From the NCBI GenBank assembly GCA_045541975.1, contig JAZQKB010000005.1, positions 1 through 23,523 on the forward strand: a DNA stretch of 23,523 nt. The letters run 5' to 3'. The first letter of the stretch is position 1. Every line of letters begins with the position of its first letter. Position numbers and translations under genes: made by a program. The DNA is from SIG452 sp045541975. GTDB lineage: Bacteria > Bacillota > Clostridia > UMGS1840. The notes under the pieces are model-generated. The model was given only the letters and a program-made list of their open reading frames with translations. It had not been told where the DNA came from and made no database searches. This document shows, one piece after another, positions 14,838 to 23,078 of this stretch.

Positions 14838-16019
14838 ATGAAAATTTTAGTTATCAATGCAGGTAGCTCCTCTTTAAAATATCAGCTGATTAATATGGAA
14901 GATCAGTCCGTTATGGCAAAAGGTCTTTGCGAAAGAATCGGAATTGACGGAAGACTGACTCACTCCAAAGGCGGAGAAAAATTCCAGAAAGATTTAACCT
15001 TAAAAGATCACGGCGATGCAATCCAGGCGGTGCTCGATTCCTTAACTGACAAAGAAATGGGCGTTATCGCATCCATGGATGAAATCAACGCTGTTGGTCA
15101 CCGTGTGGTACACGGCGGTGAAGCTTTCTCCGGCTCTGCTTTAATCACTGAATCCGTAATGAAAGCATTAAACGAATGTATCGAATTAGCGCCCTTACAC
15201 AATCCTCCCAACATCACCGGTATTGAAGCTTGTGCAAAAATTATGCCGAATGTGCCCCAGGTTGGTGTGTTTGATACTGCATTCCATCAGACCATGCCCA
15301 AAAAAGCATATCTGTATGCAATCCCCTACAAATACTATGAAAACTACAAAATCAGAAGATACGGTTTCCACGGTACCAGCCACAAATATGTTAGCATGAA
15401 AGCTGCTGAACTGCTTGGCAAACCCATCGAAGAATTAAAAATCGTGACCTGTCACTTAGGAAACGGCTCCTCCATTTCTGCTGTTGACGGCGGTAAATCT
15501 GTGGATACCTCCATGGGCTTCACTCCCTTAGCAGGTATTATGATGGGTACCCGTTCCGGTGATATTGACCCGGCAATCGTGGAATTTATTGCAAACAAAG
15601 AAAACAAAACCGCTAAAGAAGTGGTTAGCATCTTAAATAAAGAATCCGGTGCTTTAGGCTTATCTGAAATCTCTTCCGACTTCAGAGACCTGTCTGACGC
15701 TGCTGATAAAGGCGACGAAAAAGCAAAAGCTGCTTTAGACATTTTTGCATACGGCGTTCAGAAATACATCGGTACCTATGCTGCTGCTATGGGTGGCATT
15801 GATGCTGTGGTATTCACCGCAGGTATCGGTGAAAACGATGCTGCCTTAAGAGAAAAAGTTGCAGGAAACTTAGGCTTTATGGGAATTAAAATCAACAAAG
15901 ATAAAAACAACGTTCGCGGCACCGTGGATATCACTGCTGATGACGCCACCGTTAAGACTTTAGTGATCCCCACCAACGAAGAACTGATGATTGCGTTGGA
16001 AACCGAAAAATTGGTATAA
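14838..16019 (+). CDS. ackA: Acetate kinase
   Basis: AckA makes acetate and ATP from acetyl phosphate and ADP. The 393-residue protein belongs to the ASKHA fold. It has the N-terminal signature NAGSSSLKYQ (residues 7-16), VGHRVVHGGE with an active-site Arg, FDTAFHQTMP with the catalytic Asp, YGFHGTSHKYVS, CHLGNGSSISAVDGGKS, and the FTAGIGEND segment near the C-terminus. GAAAGGATT precedes the ATG. It is cotranscribed with pta. I see no strong terminator between its stop codon and the next promoter, so some read-through into the DUF177 gene is possible. Confidence 0.97.
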   Translation: MKILVINAGSSSLKYQLINMEDQSVMAKGLCERIGIDGRLTHSKGGEKFQKDLTLKDHGDAIQAVLDSLTDKEMGVIASMDEINAVGHRVVHGGEAFSGSALITESVMKALNECIELAPLHNPPNITGIEACAKIMPNVPQVGVFDTAFHQTMPKKAYLYAIPYKYYENYKIRRYGFHGTSHKYVSMKAAELLGKPIEELKIVTCHLGNGSSISAVDGGKSVDTSMGFTPLAGIMMGTRSGDIDPAIVEFIANKENKTAKEVVSILNKESGALGLSEISSDFRDLSDAADKGDEKAKAALDIFAYGVQKYIGTYAAAMGGIDAVVFTAGIGENDAALREKVAGNLGFMGIKINKDKNNVRGTVDITADDATVKTLVIPTNEELMIALETEKLV

Positions 16020-16057
16020 AAGCCCCTGATATTTTTCTAAAAAATTCAAAAAAATGC

Positions 16058-16086
16058 TTGACAAATTACCAAAGATTATGTATTAT
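16058..16086 (+). promoter_or_regulatory. Sigma-A promoter of DUF177-rpmF
   Basis: TTGACA (16058-16063) and TATTAT (16081-16086) are 17 bases apart. The start point would be near 16093, giving a leader of about 80 bases before the ATG at 16176. Confidence 0.75.
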
Positions 16087-16117
16087 ATTATATGATTGTC
16101 TGAGATTTTGGTAATTT
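16063..16117. repeat. 11-base inverted repeat flanking the DUF177-rpmF promoter
   Basis: AAATTACCAAA (16063-16073) and its exact reverse complement TTTGGTAATTT (16107-16117) bracket the -10 box and the start point. The left arm overlaps the last base of the -35 box. The distance between arm centres is 44 bases, about four helical turns. It could serve as a paired operator, or the right arm alone could act in the leader. The sequence is not a match to the FapR operator known upstream of related operons. Confidence 0.5.
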
Positions 16118-16175
16118 ATCAATATTTTGGGCAGTCTTTTGGTGTCTATGACCGTGAGAATTGGAGGAAACAATA

Positions 16176-16688
16176 ATGGAACAAAACGAACTGTTAATTG
16201 ATTTAACCTCTATTGTGAAGTCCGAAGGGATGGAAATTACAGTCAATAAGGAATACCCCATCGAAGTGTTTTCCGAATTTGCTGATATGCCTTCCTTAGA
16301 AACACCAGTTACGTTAACGGGCACAATCACAAATCACGCAGGCAACTTATTCTTACAAGGAGAACTTTGTTTTACAGCAAGATTCCTTTGTGACCGTTGC
16401 CTGGAATCTTTTGCTAAGGAATATCGTATTCCTATGGAAGATACCATTGCCCGGGAGGACTCGGGGCTGGAAGCCGACGAGTTTATCCCCTATCAACATA
16501 ATACCGTGCTATTGACTGAAGCAATTTACAAATGCATTTTTGCCGTAACCTTGGATCAACAGCTTTGTAGAAATGATTGCAAAGGTCTTTGCCCCGTTTG
16601 CGGATGTAACCGCAACGAAACCGAATGTAACTGTGATGACACGGAAATTGATCCCAGATTACTGAAATTAAAGGAATTATTAAAGTAA
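16176..16688 (+). CDS. DUF177 (YceD-like) protein, 23S rRNA accumulation factor family
   Basis: The 170-residue protein belongs to the DUF177/YceD family, almost always encoded directly upstream of rpmF and linked in E. coli and plants to 23S rRNA accumulation. It shows CDRC at residues 72-75 and a Cys cluster C131, C135, C139, C142, C144 in the segment CRNDCKGLCPVCGC, suggesting one or two zinc sites; this clustered form is typical of Firmicutes members. The frame is open from a TTG at 16161, but the ATG at 16176 is chosen because GGAGG lies about 9 bases upstream. It shares a promoter with rpmF. Confidence 0.9.
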   Translation: MEQNELLIDLTSIVKSEGMEITVNKEYPIEVFSEFADMPSLETPVTLTGTITNHAGNLFLQGELCFTARFLCDRCLESFAKEYRIPMEDTIAREDSGLEADEFIPYQHNTVLLTEAIYKCIFAVTLDQQLCRNDCKGLCPVCGCNRNETECNCDDTEIDPRLLKLKELLK

Positions 16689-16729
16689 TCCGCAGTTACC
16701 CCATAACATTTTGTAAAAATATTCAATTA

Positions 16730-16753
16730 TAGAGTAGAACTCTACAGGAGGTG
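16730..16753 (+). promoter_or_regulatory. Hairpin directly before the rpmF ribosome binding site
   Basis: TAGAGT (16730-16735) and ACTCTA (16739-16744) can form a 6-base stem with a 3-base loop, ending one base before AGGAGGTG (16746-16753), the rpmF ribosome binding site. It does not cover the site. It may protect or expose it, or mark an RNA processing point; the role is inferred. Confidence 0.35.
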
Positions 16754-16760
16754 TTAAGAC

Positions 16761-16937
16761 ATGGCTGTACCGAAGAGAAAAGTTTCTCATGCGAGAAAAA
16801 ACAAAAGAAGAGCAAACTGGAAATTAAGCGCTCCGGGTCTTGTTAAATGTCCCAACTGTCAGGAACTGACACTGCCGCACAGAGTATGTAAATCTTGCGG
16901 TTTTTATAAAGGTAAAGAAGTAATCAAAATGGATTAA
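16761..16937 (+). CDS. rpmF: Large ribosomal subunit protein bL32
   Basis: The gene encodes 58 residues starting MAVPKRKVSHARKNKRR, the bL32 signature. The zinc-ribbon form is present: C30 and C33 in CPNC, C43 and C46 in CKSC. It therefore needs zinc and is not the Cys-less paralogue some bacteria make under zinc starvation. AGGAGGTG lies 7 bases before the ATG. It follows the DUF177 gene by 72 bases and is closed by a strong terminator at 16954-16985. It is below the length cut-off of ordinary ORF lists. Confidence 0.97.
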   Translation: MAVPKRKVSHARKNKRRANWKLSAPGLVKCPNCQELTLPHRVCKSCGFYKGKEVIKMD

Positions 16938-16953
16938 TCAAAAGCCTTATAAG

Positions 16954-16985
16954 AAGCGGGGTGCTTATTGCTCCCCGCTTTTTTT
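16954..16985 (+). terminator. Rho-independent terminator of DUF177-rpmF
   Basis: AAGCGGGG (16954-16961) pairs with CCCCGCTT (16973-16980) across an 11-base loop, followed by a run of seven Ts (16979-16985). It lies 16 bases past the rpmF stop. Confidence 0.95.
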
Positions 16986-16997
16986 AAAATTTTTATG

Positions 16998-17031
16998 CTC
17001 CGATGCAGTTTTTTGGGGGACTTTGTCGGAG
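16998..17031 (+). other. Inverted repeat upstream of the DUF512 gene
   Basis: CTCCGA (16998-17003) and TCGGAG (17026-17031) can pair across a 22-base loop in the gap between the rpmF terminator and the next gene. I could not place a convincing promoter for the downstream operon here; TTGGGG with TAAAGA is poorly spaced. The repeat may be part of the leader or an operator. Confidence 0.3.
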
Positions 17032-17068
17032 TGTAAAGATTCCAAAGCAAAAAAACAGAGGTATTTTT

Positions 17069-18346
17069 ATGTATTATGTGGACGGAGTAAAAGAAAATAG
17101 TCTGGCCAAAAAAGCGGGCCTGCTTCCCGGAGATGTGATTACCCATATCAACGGCGAAGAAGTGACCGACGGTTTGCTGTACGGTTTTTTAATCTGTAAC
17201 GAGCGTTTGGAAATTGCCTTTGTAAGAAATCAGGAGCAAAAAACTATCACCGTGGAAAATCACTACGAGGATTTGGGTATCATCAATGAAAGACCCTTTA
17301 TTGAAAATCCAAAAAGCTGTCGGAACAAATGTGTGTTCTGTTTTATTGACCAGCTCCCCAAAGGGATGAGAAAACCTTTGTATTTTAAGGATGACGATTC
17401 CCGTCTTTCCTTTTTAACGGGAAACTATGTCACCTTAACCAATATGAAAGAGGAAGAAATCGAAAATATTGTAAGAATGCGTCTTTCTCCCGTAAACATT
17501 TCGGTGCATACCACCAACGATGAACTTAGAGTAAAGATGTTGCACAACAAGAACGCCGGCGGTATTTTAGATAAAATTCATTATCTTGTGGAAAACGGCA
17601 TCACGGTAAATGCACAGATTGTGCTTTGCAAAGGATGGAATGACGGGGAGGAATTAACCCGGTCCTTAACCGACTTATACGAAGCCGAGGTAAACAGCGT
17701 TTCTGTGGTCCCCATCGGTCTAACTAAATTTCGTGACGGGTTAACGCAGATTGAACCGTTTTCTAAAGAAGACTGCCAAAAGATTATCCGGCAGATTCAC
17801 AAAATTTCAAACCGTGCCTACCGGGAAATCGGTACCCGTTTTGTGTATCCTGCTGACGAGTTTTTTGTAAAAGGAGAAATCGACCTTCCCCCGGCGGCAT
17901 ATTATGACGATTTTCCTCAGATTGAAAACGGTGTTGGGCTGTTATCTTCCTTTGTGAAGGAATTTAACCTGTCCTTTGCCAACCGCAAACCAAAGCCTGT
18001 CCGCAAAAAAGTGGTTGCCACCTCTCAGGCGGCATACCCTACCCTTTCCAAATTGGTAAAAAGATTTGACGAGAAATTTGGCACCAATACCGAAGTGATT
18101 TCCGTGGAAAATAAATTCTTCGGCGAAAAAATTACCGTGGCAGGTCTTTTGACTGCAACCGATATTATCGAACAGTTACAAAACAAAAAAATGGAATTTT
18201 TGGTGCTTCCCTCCTGCATTTTAAGAGCAGAAGGCGACCTGACCTTAGACGATAAAACCGTTTCCGATATCGAAAGAGCACTTTCCTGCGAAGTCATTTT
18301 AAACGAGAATGACGGCAAGAGCTTTTTAGATGCACTCTGTTTGTAA
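17069..18346 (+). CDS. DUF512 protein with PDZ and radical-SAM-like domains
   Basis: The 425-residue protein has an N-terminal PDZ-like domain (about 1-65; KKAGLLPGDVITHINGEEV), a radical-SAM-type cluster motif C84-x3-C88-x2-C91 in CRNKCVFCF, a TIM-barrel-like region, and a C-terminal DUF512 domain (about 205-420). This architecture is widespread in Clostridia and is commonly found just upstream of der. Its substrate is not known. The ATG at 17069 has AGAGGT upstream and begins at the PDZ domain; an open extension to 17003 has no ribosome binding site and overlaps the inverted repeat. der follows 28 bases downstream, so it is probably cotranscribed with der, plsY and recO. Confidence 0.88.
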   Translation: MYYVDGVKENSLAKKAGLLPGDVITHINGEEVTDGLLYGFLICNERLEIAFVRNQEQKTITVENHYEDLGIINERPFIENPKSCRNKCVFCFIDQLPKGMRKPLYFKDDDSRLSFLTGNYVTLTNMKEEEIENIVRMRLSPVNISVHTTNDELRVKMLHNKNAGGILDKIHYLVENGITVNAQIVLCKGWNDGEELTRSLTDLYEAEVNSVSVVPIGLTKFRDGLTQIEPFSKEDCQKIIRQIHKISNRAYREIGTRFVYPADEFFVKGEIDLPPAAYYDDFPQIENGVGLLSSFVKEFNLSFANRKPKPVRKKVVATSQAAYPTLSKLVKRFDEKFGTNTEVISVENKFFGEKITVAGLLTATDIIEQLQNKKMEFLVLPSCILRAEGDLTLDDKTVSDIERALSCEVILNENDGKSFLDALCL

Positions 18347-18374
18347 GAACCCCACCCGAAGGAGGTAATAAACT

Positions 18375-19706
18375 ATGGCAAAACCGATTGTTGCAATTGT
18401 GGGACGCCCAAATGTTGGAAAATCCCAGTTATTTAACCGAATCACCGGAAAGAGAATCTCCATTGTGGAAGACACTCCCGGCGTTACCCGTGACAGAATT
18501 ATTTCCGAGGCAGAATGGCTTTCCAAGTCATTCCTCTTAATTGACACCGGCGGTATTGAACCCGATTCTACCGACGAAATCACCGCCATGATGAAGCGTC
18601 AGGCAGAAGCGGCAATTGAAACCGCAGATGTACTGATTTTCTTAACAGATGTCCGTGCTGGGGTTACTGCAACTGACCGTGAAGTTGCGGCAATGCTGAT
18701 GCGCTCCGGAAAGCCCATTGTGTTAGCTTGTAACAAATGCGATACTCCCGGGGAACCGCCTATGGAATTTTACGAATTTTATAATTTAGGATTAGGTGAC
18801 CCTGTGGCTATTTCCGCCATTCAGGGCATGGGAATCGGCGATCTTTTGGACTTGGTTGCAGCAGGCTTTCCCCAGGATGCACAGACTGACGCAGACGATG
18901 ATGTATTAAAAATTGCAGTCATCGGGAAACCCAATGCCGGAAAATCTTCTCTCATTAACCGTCTGCTCGGAGAAGAGCGTCTGATTGTGAGCAACGTGCC
19001 CGGTACTACCCGTGATGCCATCGACACTTATGTGGAAAAAGACGGTCAGAAATATCTGTTTATCGACACTGCCGGTATCCGCAGAAAAAGTAAGGTGAGC
19101 GAAGCGGTGGAAAAATATTCTGTGCTTCGTTCCTATGCAGCTATTGAAAGAGCTGATATTTGCCTCATTATGTTAGACGGCACCGAAGGAGTAACCGAGC
19201 AGGACACCAAAATTGCCGGCTATGCCCACAACGAAGGAAAAGCCTCCATCTTTGTGGTAAATAAATGGGATATTATTGAAAAAGACGATAAAACCATGGA
19301 TCGTATGAAGCTTGAAATCAAGGAAGGCTTCTCCTATATGATGTACGCTCCTGCCCTGTTTATTTCTGCAAAAACCGGACAGCGAATTGACACCATCTTC
19401 CCCATGTTAAAAGCGGTAAATGAAAACAGAAACCGCCGTGTGACCACCGGTATGCTAAACGATTTAATTGCCGATGCCACCGCCCGTGTTCAGCCGCCAA
19501 CGGATAAAGGCAGAAGATTAAAAATCTTATATGCGGTGCAATCTGCTGCCAATCCCCCCCAGTTTGTTATTTTTGTAAACGATACCCGTTTGATGCACTT
19601 TTCTTATGAACGGTACTTGGAAAATCAGTTAAGAAATGCATTTGATTTTACGGGCACTCCCATCAAGTTTTATATCCGTGAACGAAACGAAAAGAAAAAA
19701 CTCTAA
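18375..19706 (+). CDS. der: Ribosome-assembly GTPase Der (EngA)
   Basis: Der is an essential tandem GTPase for 50S subunit maturation. The 443-residue protein has two G domains and a C-terminal KH-like domain (about 355-443). The first G domain shows GRPNVGKSQ at 10-18, DTGG at 57-60 and NKCD at 120-123. The second shows GKPNAGKSS at 184-192, DTAG at 231-234 and NKWD at 296-299. The first P-loop ends in Ser-Gln rather than the common Ser-Thr, a small deviation. AAGGAGG lies 9 bases before the ATG. It is followed by plsY with a 15-base gap. Confidence 0.97.
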   Translation: MAKPIVAIVGRPNVGKSQLFNRITGKRISIVEDTPGVTRDRIISEAEWLSKSFLLIDTGGIEPDSTDEITAMMKRQAEAAIETADVLIFLTDVRAGVTATDREVAAMLMRSGKPIVLACNKCDTPGEPPMEFYEFYNLGLGDPVAISAIQGMGIGDLLDLVAAGFPQDAQTDADDDVLKIAVIGKPNAGKSSLINRLLGEERLIVSNVPGTTRDAIDTYVEKDGQKYLFIDTAGIRRKSKVSEAVEKYSVLRSYAAIERADICLIMLDGTEGVTEQDTKIAGYAHNEGKASIFVVNKWDIIEKDDKTMDRMKLEIKEGFSYMMYAPALFISAKTGQRIDTIFPMLKAVNENRNRRVTTGMLNDLIADATARVQPPTDKGRRLKILYAVQSAANPPQFVIFVNDTRLMHFSYERYLENQLRNAFDFTGTPIKFYIRERNEKKKL

Positions 19707-19721
19707 CAAGGAGGAACTACC

Positions 19722-20333
19722 ATGCCGGAATTTGTGTATTATATCCTATTTGCCATTTTAGGCTATCTTTTGGGAAGCTTAAACTTTTCCATCATTATCG
19801 GAAAACTGTTTTACAAGGTTGACGTTCGTGAACACGGCAGCAAAAATGCAGGAACCACCAATACTCTTCGCACCTTAGGAAAAGTGCCTGCTATTTTTGT
19901 ACTGCTGTTAGACACCTTTAAAGCAGTGATTGCCTACTGGCTGGTATTTTTGATTACCAAAAACGTTTCCTACTCCTATATCGGGGCGGCAACCGCTGTG
20001 GTAGGTCATAATTTTCCCGTATTTTTTGGCTTTAAAGGAGGAAAAGGTGTTGCCACCTCCCTGGGTGCCTGCTTCTGCTTAAATCCTCTCTTAGGGCTTT
20101 ATGTGTTTTTAGTTGGTGTGGGAATGATTGCCATTACCGGTTATGTTTCCGTGGGTTCTCTGGCAGGAAGCACTTCCTCTATCATCTTCTTTGCGATTTT
20201 TGATCCCAATCCGCTGAAGTTGGTACTGTTGGTTGTTTTAACCGTTTCCATGTATATCCGTCACCACGAAAACCTGAAACGTCTTTGGAATCATACCGAA
20301 AATAAAATTTCTTTCAAAAAGAAAGAAAAGTAA
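19722..20333 (+). CDS. plsY: Glycerol-3-phosphate acyltransferase PlsY
   Basis: PlsY transfers an acyl group from acyl-phosphate to the 1-position of glycerol-3-phosphate, the first step of phospholipid synthesis, in the cytoplasmic membrane. The 203-residue protein has several hydrophobic segments (about 5-27, 54-78, 85-100, 113-140, 155-180) and the conserved loops GSKNAGTTN (39-47) and GHNFPVFFGFKGGKGVATS (95-113). AAGGAGGAA precedes the ATG. The order der-plsY is common in Firmicutes. The Lys-rich tail after about residue 195 is cytoplasmic by inference. Confidence 0.96.
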   Translation: MPEFVYYILFAILGYLLGSLNFSIIIGKLFYKVDVREHGSKNAGTTNTLRTLGKVPAIFVLLLDTFKAVIAYWLVFLITKNVSYSYIGAATAVVGHNFPVFFGFKGGKGVATSLGACFCLNPLLGLYVFLVGVGMIAITGYVSVGSLAGSTSSIIFFAIFDPNPLKLVLLVVLTVSMYIRHHENLKRLWNHTENKISFKKKEK

Positions 20334-20342
20334 GGAACCGCT

Positions 20343-21104
20343 ATGGATTTTATTACTGCAAAAGGTTTAATCGTCAAAGAAACTGACTTTAACGAAGCTG
20401 ATAAAATGCTCACCGTGATGACCGATTCCTATGGACTTTTGCATGCGAAAGCATCCGGTATCAAAAGCTTAAAACGAAAGGAATTATCCGGTGCAAAACC
20501 CTTTTTATATTCAGAATTTACCTTTTCTCAAAAAGGTGATTCTCTAAATCTTCGGGAAGCTACTATGATTCATTCCTTTTTGGATATTAAAAACAGTCTG
20601 ACCGATTTAGCATTAGGGTTTTATATCTTAGATGTTTTGGGCAATATCGCTATGGATAACCAACCAAACGAACCTCTTCTTCGTTTAACGTTAAACACCT
20701 TATTCGCCTTAAACCAAGGAAAGAAAGACGCCTCCTTAATCAAAGGTGCATATGAAATGAAGGTTTCCGACATTGAAGGCTTTACGCCTCATACCTTTGA
20801 ATGTATGGAATGCGGAAATGAATTGGAAGAAGAAAAATTCTGTTATTTTGACGTGTTAAACGGCGGTATTTTATGTAAGGACTGTTCTCCCGGTGAAGAG
20901 AGAAATATCTTAAAAATTTCTATGCCTACTTTTTCTGCTATTAACTACATCTTAGATGCAGATATCAAGAGCTTTTTGGCATTTGACCTATCGCCTGAAG
21001 CACGGGAAGAATTTGCCAAGATTTGCGAAAAATATTTTTTGGCACAAAGTGATTTTCACCCCAAAACCCTTACTTACTATAAAAAAGTGATGCTGTCTGA
21101 TTAG
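20343..21104 (+). CDS. recO: DNA repair and recombination mediator RecO
   Basis: RecO, with RecF and RecR, loads RecA on gaps covered by single-strand binding protein. The 253-residue protein has an N-terminal OB-fold (about 1-78), a helical middle domain, and a four-Cys zinc finger: C154 and C157 in CMEC, C178 and C181 in CKDC. AAGGAA precedes the ATG, which lies 9 bases after plsY, indicating cotranscription with plsY. Only 16 bases separate its stop from the stop of the convergent small gene, and no clear terminator is seen there. Confidence 0.94.
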   Translation: MDFITAKGLIVKETDFNEADKMLTVMTDSYGLLHAKASGIKSLKRKELSGAKPFLYSEFTFSQKGDSLNLREATMIHSFLDIKNSLTDLALGFYILDVLGNIAMDNQPNEPLLRLTLNTLFALNQGKKDASLIKGAYEMKVSDIEGFTPHTFECMECGNELEEEKFCYFDVLNGGILCKDCSPGEERNILKISMPTFSAINYILDADIKSFLAFDLSPEAREEFAKICEKYFLAQSDFHPKTLTYYKKVMLSD

Positions 21105-21120
21105 TAAATACCAAAAGATA

Positions 21121-21495
21121 CTAAAAAAAGCGGTCTACCAGACGAAGACGGCGATATGCCACTTCCGTTTGCTGAGATAAATCTAAAGACAGTTTGGCTA
21201 ACCGTTTTAGAATATTACGAACCACATCCGCATGTGCATAGAGAATCTGACCTGCAAGTTTGTCGGTCAGATTTTTTTGTTCTGTTTTGGAAAAATTCTG
21301 ATATATACCGGAAAGCTCCGTCATATTTCCCTGAAAATTCGGACGAAGCAATGGTAACACGTTTTCATAATACTCTTCCCAAGTTTTGGGAAGAGCTTTT
21401 TTTATGACACTGTTTTCGTTTCTATTTGCTTGCTGATTCGGTTCTCTGTGGGTTAAATTTGTACCTCGGCGAAAGCCGCGTCGCATCCATCTCAT
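21121..21495 (-). CDS. Small basic protein of unknown function
   Basis: This 124-residue protein has an Arg-rich N-terminus (MRWMRRGFRRG), a Gln/Asn-rich linker (about 15-28), and a helix-forming C-terminal part (about 37-124) with repeated Leu and basic residues. No signal peptide, membrane segment or Cys is seen. AGGAGG lies 6 bases before the ATG, which favours a real gene. It is convergent with recO and divergent from spoVAC, with 123 bases between the two start codons. I do not recognise the family. The position next to spoVA genes raises the possibility of a sporulation role, but no forespore-type promoter could be placed upstream. Confidence 0.65.
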   Translation of the reverse strand: MRWMRRGFRRGTNLTHREPNQQANRNENSVIKKALPKTWEEYYENVLPLLRPNFQGNMTELSGIYQNFSKTEQKNLTDKLAGQILYAHADVVRNILKRLAKLSLDLSQQTEVAYRRLRLVDRFF

Positions 21496-21618
21496 AAAAA
21501 ATCCTCCTGTTTTATTTTTTGGGTTATTACCAGTTTATTGTTTTTTTAGAAAAATGTGACAGAATAGCTTTTCTTGTTTTACAAAAACTAAACATATCAA
21601 AAAAAGTGAGGATTATAT

Positions 21619-22065
21619 ATGAAAAAAATCAATCAAAATGAATATCAAAAAATGGTTTCCGGACTGGGGAAAAGTCCCTGGATTAAAAACATCGTTTGGG
21701 CATTTTTTGTGGGCGGTGCCATTTGTGTATTAGGGCAAATCATTATGAACACCGCCGAAACGGTGGGGATTGCCAAAGAGGATGCCGGATGCATCACCTC
21801 AATTTCGTTAATTTTTTTAAGTGGTTTATTCACAGGGCTTGGATTGTTCGACAAACTGGCAAAACGGGCAGGTGCCGGAACATTGGTCCCCATCACCGGT
21901 TTTGCCAATGCTATGATTTCCCCTGCTATGGAATTTAAAACAGAGGGTTATGTGCTGGGACTAGGCGCCAAAATGTTTGTGATTGCAGGTCCTGTAATTG
22001 TGTACGGGATTTCCTCCTCTATCCTCTGCGGACTCATCTATTTTTTTACAAAAGGCGGTATGTGA
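21619..22065 (+). CDS. spoVAC: Stage V sporulation protein AC
   Basis: SpoVAC is a membrane protein of the channel that takes dipicolinic acid into the forespore and releases it on germination; in B. subtilis it acts as a mechanosensitive channel. The 148-residue protein has several hydrophobic segments (about 24-45, 58-80, 87-105, 113-141) and family landmarks such as GLFTGLGLFDKLAKRAGAG and PITGFANAMISPAMEFK. GAGGA lies about 8 bases before the ATG. Its stop codon is separated from the spoVAD start by one base. spoVAA and spoVAB, present in Bacillus, are absent, as is usual in Clostridia. Confidence 0.96.
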   Translation: MKKINQNEYQKMVSGLGKSPWIKNIVWAFFVGGAICVLGQIIMNTAETVGIAKEDAGCITSISLIFLSGLFTGLGLFDKLAKRAGAGTLVPITGFANAMISPAMEFKTEGYVLGLGAKMFVIAGPVIVYGISSSILCGLIYFFTKGGM

Positions 22066-22066
22066 T

Positions 22067-23071
22067 ATGACAAAACGAATCGGAAATTCTACACTATTAT
22101 TCCCCGGGAAACCTACCATTACAGGATTTTATTCAGTTGTGGGCAAAAAAGAATGGGAAGGGCCTTTGGGCAAATGGTTTGATTTGACTATCGGCGAGGG
22201 CCATTTGGGAGAAGAAAGCTGGGAAAAGGCAGAAAGCAAACTGATTGAGTTGTCCACTAAAGGTGCTTTGGAAATGGCAGGAATTACAGCGGATAAGGTA
22301 TCTCTTTGTTTTGGCGGTGATTTATTGAACCAATGTATTGCTACAAACTACACGCTTCGCACACTTGGGGTTCCTTTTCTGGGACTCTACGGTGCCTGTT
22401 CCACCATGGCAGAAAGCTTGATTATGGGAGCTATGAGTGTGGATGGAGGATTTGGAAAACACGTGCTTTGCGCTACCTCCAGTCACTTCTGTTCGGCAGA
22501 ACGGCAATTTCGTTTCCCCTTAGAATACGGTGGTCAACGACCTCAATCCTCTCAATGGACAGTAACAGGTTCCGGAGCAACGGTTCTCTCCCAAAAAGGA
22601 GATGGCATCCGTGTTACCCGTGCCTGCGTAGGAAAAGTAATAGATGCCGGCATTAAGGACTTAAACAATATGGGAGCGGCAATGGCACCTGCCGCCTGCG
22701 ATACCCTTTGTTCCTTCTTTCAGGATACTGACACCACTCCTTGGAATTACGACCTGATTGTGACGGGAGACTTAGGAAGCATCGGCAAAGACCTGCTTCG
22801 GGAACTATTATTTCAAAACGGCTACTCTGCTCAAAAATTGGAGGATTGCGGCGATCTGATTTTCTCACAGGATCAGGATGCTCACGCAGGCGGTTCGGGA
22901 TGCGGATGCAGTGCCTCCGTGCTAAATTCTTATCTGCTCAAACAAATGAACCAAGGCAGATGGCACAAAATCTTATTTATGGCAACGGGAGCTTTGATGT
23001 CTCCCACCAGTTCCCTGCAAGGAGAATCCATCCCCGGAATTGCCCATTTGGTACAATTGGAAAAGGAGTAG
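22067..23071 (+). CDS. spoVAD: Stage V sporulation protein AD
   Basis: SpoVAD is the soluble, thiolase-fold member of the SpoVA system; in B. subtilis it binds dipicolinic acid directly. The 334-residue protein begins MTKRIGNSTLLFPGKPTITG and contains GLYGACSTMAES and the HAGGSGCGCSAS segment, typical of the family. The reading frame is open 23 codons into spoVAC, but the ATG at 22067 is chosen because GGCGG lies just upstream and the family starts here. The one-base gap after spoVAC points to translational coupling. Confidence 0.96.
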   Translation: MTKRIGNSTLLFPGKPTITGFYSVVGKKEWEGPLGKWFDLTIGEGHLGEESWEKAESKLIELSTKGALEMAGITADKVSLCFGGDLLNQCIATNYTLRTLGVPFLGLYGACSTMAESLIMGAMSVDGGFGKHVLCATSSHFCSAERQFRFPLEYGGQRPQSSQWTVTGSGATVLSQKGDGIRVTRACVGKVIDAGIKDLNNMGAAMAPAACDTLCSFFQDTDTTPWNYDLIVTGDLGSIGKDLLRELLFQNGYSAQKLEDCGDLIFSQDQDAHAGGSGCGCSASVLNSYLLKQMNQGRWHKILFMATGALMSPTSSLQGESIPGIAHLVQLEKE

Positions 23072-23078
23072 GTCAAAA

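Noticed and set aside
16020..16057. Terminator after ackA
   Set aside because: Only a weak A/T stem (ATTTTT with AAAAAT) is present and no G/C core, so I do not call it.
21496..21618. Sigma-G or sigma-F promoter for spoVAC
   Set aside because: CATATCA near 21595 resembles a sigma-G -10 box, but no GnATA-type -35 box lies 17-18 bases upstream; the nearest is about 26 bases away.
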